From contig OX638330.1 of assembly GCA_951812725.1 (NCBI GenBank), positions 248,001 through 312,000 on the forward strand: a stretch of DNA of 64,000 nucleotides. Direction: 5' to 3'. This DNA comes from an uncultured Caldilineaceae bacterium. Its GTDB lineage: Bacteria > Chloroflexota > Anaerolineae > Caldilineales > Caldilineaceae. This document shows positions 63,693 to 64,000 of the stretch, piece by piece. The notes beneath the pieces were generated by a model. The model saw only the letters and a list, made by a program, of their open reading frames with translations, was not told the DNA's origin and did no database searches. Position 1 is the stretch's first letter. Each line of letters starts with the position of its first letter. The position numbers and the translations under genes were made by a program.

Positions 63693-64000
63693 GTGCAGCA
63701 GCTTTTTCACGGCCTCTCAGCAGCTCCCGGGGTCGGCATCGGCAACCTATACAAATACTCCCCAATCCCCGCCGACGATTCAGGCGGGACGCCCGCGCCG
63801 CCTGTCGGCGACCCCGAAGATGAGTGGGAACGCTTTCTTGCAGCCCGCCTGCTCGTAGATGAGGAATTGGCACGCCTCGCTCAGATTGGGCAGACAGCAA
63901 CTGCCGAGATATTCCTGGTTCACCGCGAGATCCTCCATGACAGCACCTTGACCGATGCAGTGCGCGCCGCCATCGACTCCGGTTCCGACGCTACCAGTGC
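63693..64000 (+). CDS. ptsI: PTS enzyme I, N-terminal part (runs off the window)
   Basis: Enzyme I takes phosphate from PEP and passes it to HPr. From the GTG at 63693 the frame encodes LFHGLSAAPGVGIGNLYKY and a variable acidic/Pro-rich insertion. It continues with the helical LLVDEELARLAQIGQTATAEIFLVHREILHDSTL, the EI N-domain pattern (ExEIFxxHxxxLxD). About 102 codons are visible and the frame is open at 64000. The RBS is weak (GAGAAAA). The position after EIIA and HPr matches the domain order in E. coli DhaM. Confidence 0.85.
   Translation, partial: MQQLFHGLSAAPGVGIGNLYKYSPIPADDSGGTPAPPVGDPEDEWERFLAARLLVDEELARLAQIGQTATAEIFLVHREILHDSTLTDAVRAAIDSGSDATS

Overview
The window is a contiguous, GC-rich bacterial chromosome segment. 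I infer a member of the Chloroflexota (Anaerolineae/Caldilinea-like). The reasons are the protein style, the dense set of sugar ABC importers with Tat-type lipoprotein binding proteins, a polyphosphate glucokinase, a transaldolase/glucose-6-phosphate isomerase pair of fusion type, and leaderless or weak-SD starts. No 16S gene is present, so the assignment is inference only.

1-8.8 kb (minus strand): the S10 ribosomal-protein operon reads rpsJ-rplC-rplD-rplW-rplB-rpsS-rplV-rpsC-rplP-rpmC-rpsQ-rplN-rplX-rplE, with rplE cut by the window edge. It is headed by tuf, and tuf by tRNA-Thr(GGT), tRNA-Tyr(GTA) and tRNA-Thr(TGT) behind a strong promoter. This joins the 'tRNA-tufB' and 'tufA-S10' arrangements in one run.

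8.9-10.7 kb: a gene-poor region with an internally duplicated copy of a small mobile-element-like repeat (two more copies at 19.6 and 26.1 kb, the last with terminal inverted repeats and an 8-bp target duplication) and a five-unit, roughly 57-bp tandem array of hairpins.

10.7-21.1 kb: uvrC (apparently leaderless), a large membrane protein with cyclic-nucleotide-binding-like and bacterial PH-like domains, a metallophosphoesterase, NAD kinase, a J-domain-like zinc-finger membrane protein, an exported propeller-like protein and a LysM lipoprotein.

21.3-25.9 kb (minus): a sugar-phosphate cluster, ppgK - tal - pgi - rpiA. tal and pgi look like one fused gene interrupted by a -1 frame change exactly at a T7 slippery heptamer. 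A 9-bp stem-loop follows 8 nt downstream and the tal stop lies in its loop. This candidate programmed frameshift is the most interesting signal in the window.

26.4-32.2 kb: a Gfo/Idh/MocA dehydrogenase, an MTA-phosphorylase-like protein with a degenerate MBL-like partner, an MNT/HEPN toxin-antitoxin-type pair, ruvB, a DksA/TraR-type zinc protein and upp.

32.3-54.8 kb: three carbohydrate ABC-import loci, none with its own ATPase gene. The first (minus) carries an alpha-L-fucosidase. The second carries two Gfo/Idh/MocA dehydrogenases, an SMP-30-type lactonase and an M20 hydrolase. The third has permease-binding protein-permease order plus an SDR. Between the second and third lie yggS-proC-yggT, a lipoprotein with four tandem repeats and a minimal zincin.

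54.9-64 kb: two surface/membrane proteins of unknown role, an atypical sulfatase and an Ldh2-type dehydrogenase. A dihydroxyacetone-kinase operon, dhaK-dhaL-glpK-dhaM-HPr-EI, follows and encodes the phosphotransfer chain for PEP-dependent dihydroxyacetone phosphorylation next to an ATP-dependent glycerol kinase. The EI gene runs off the window.
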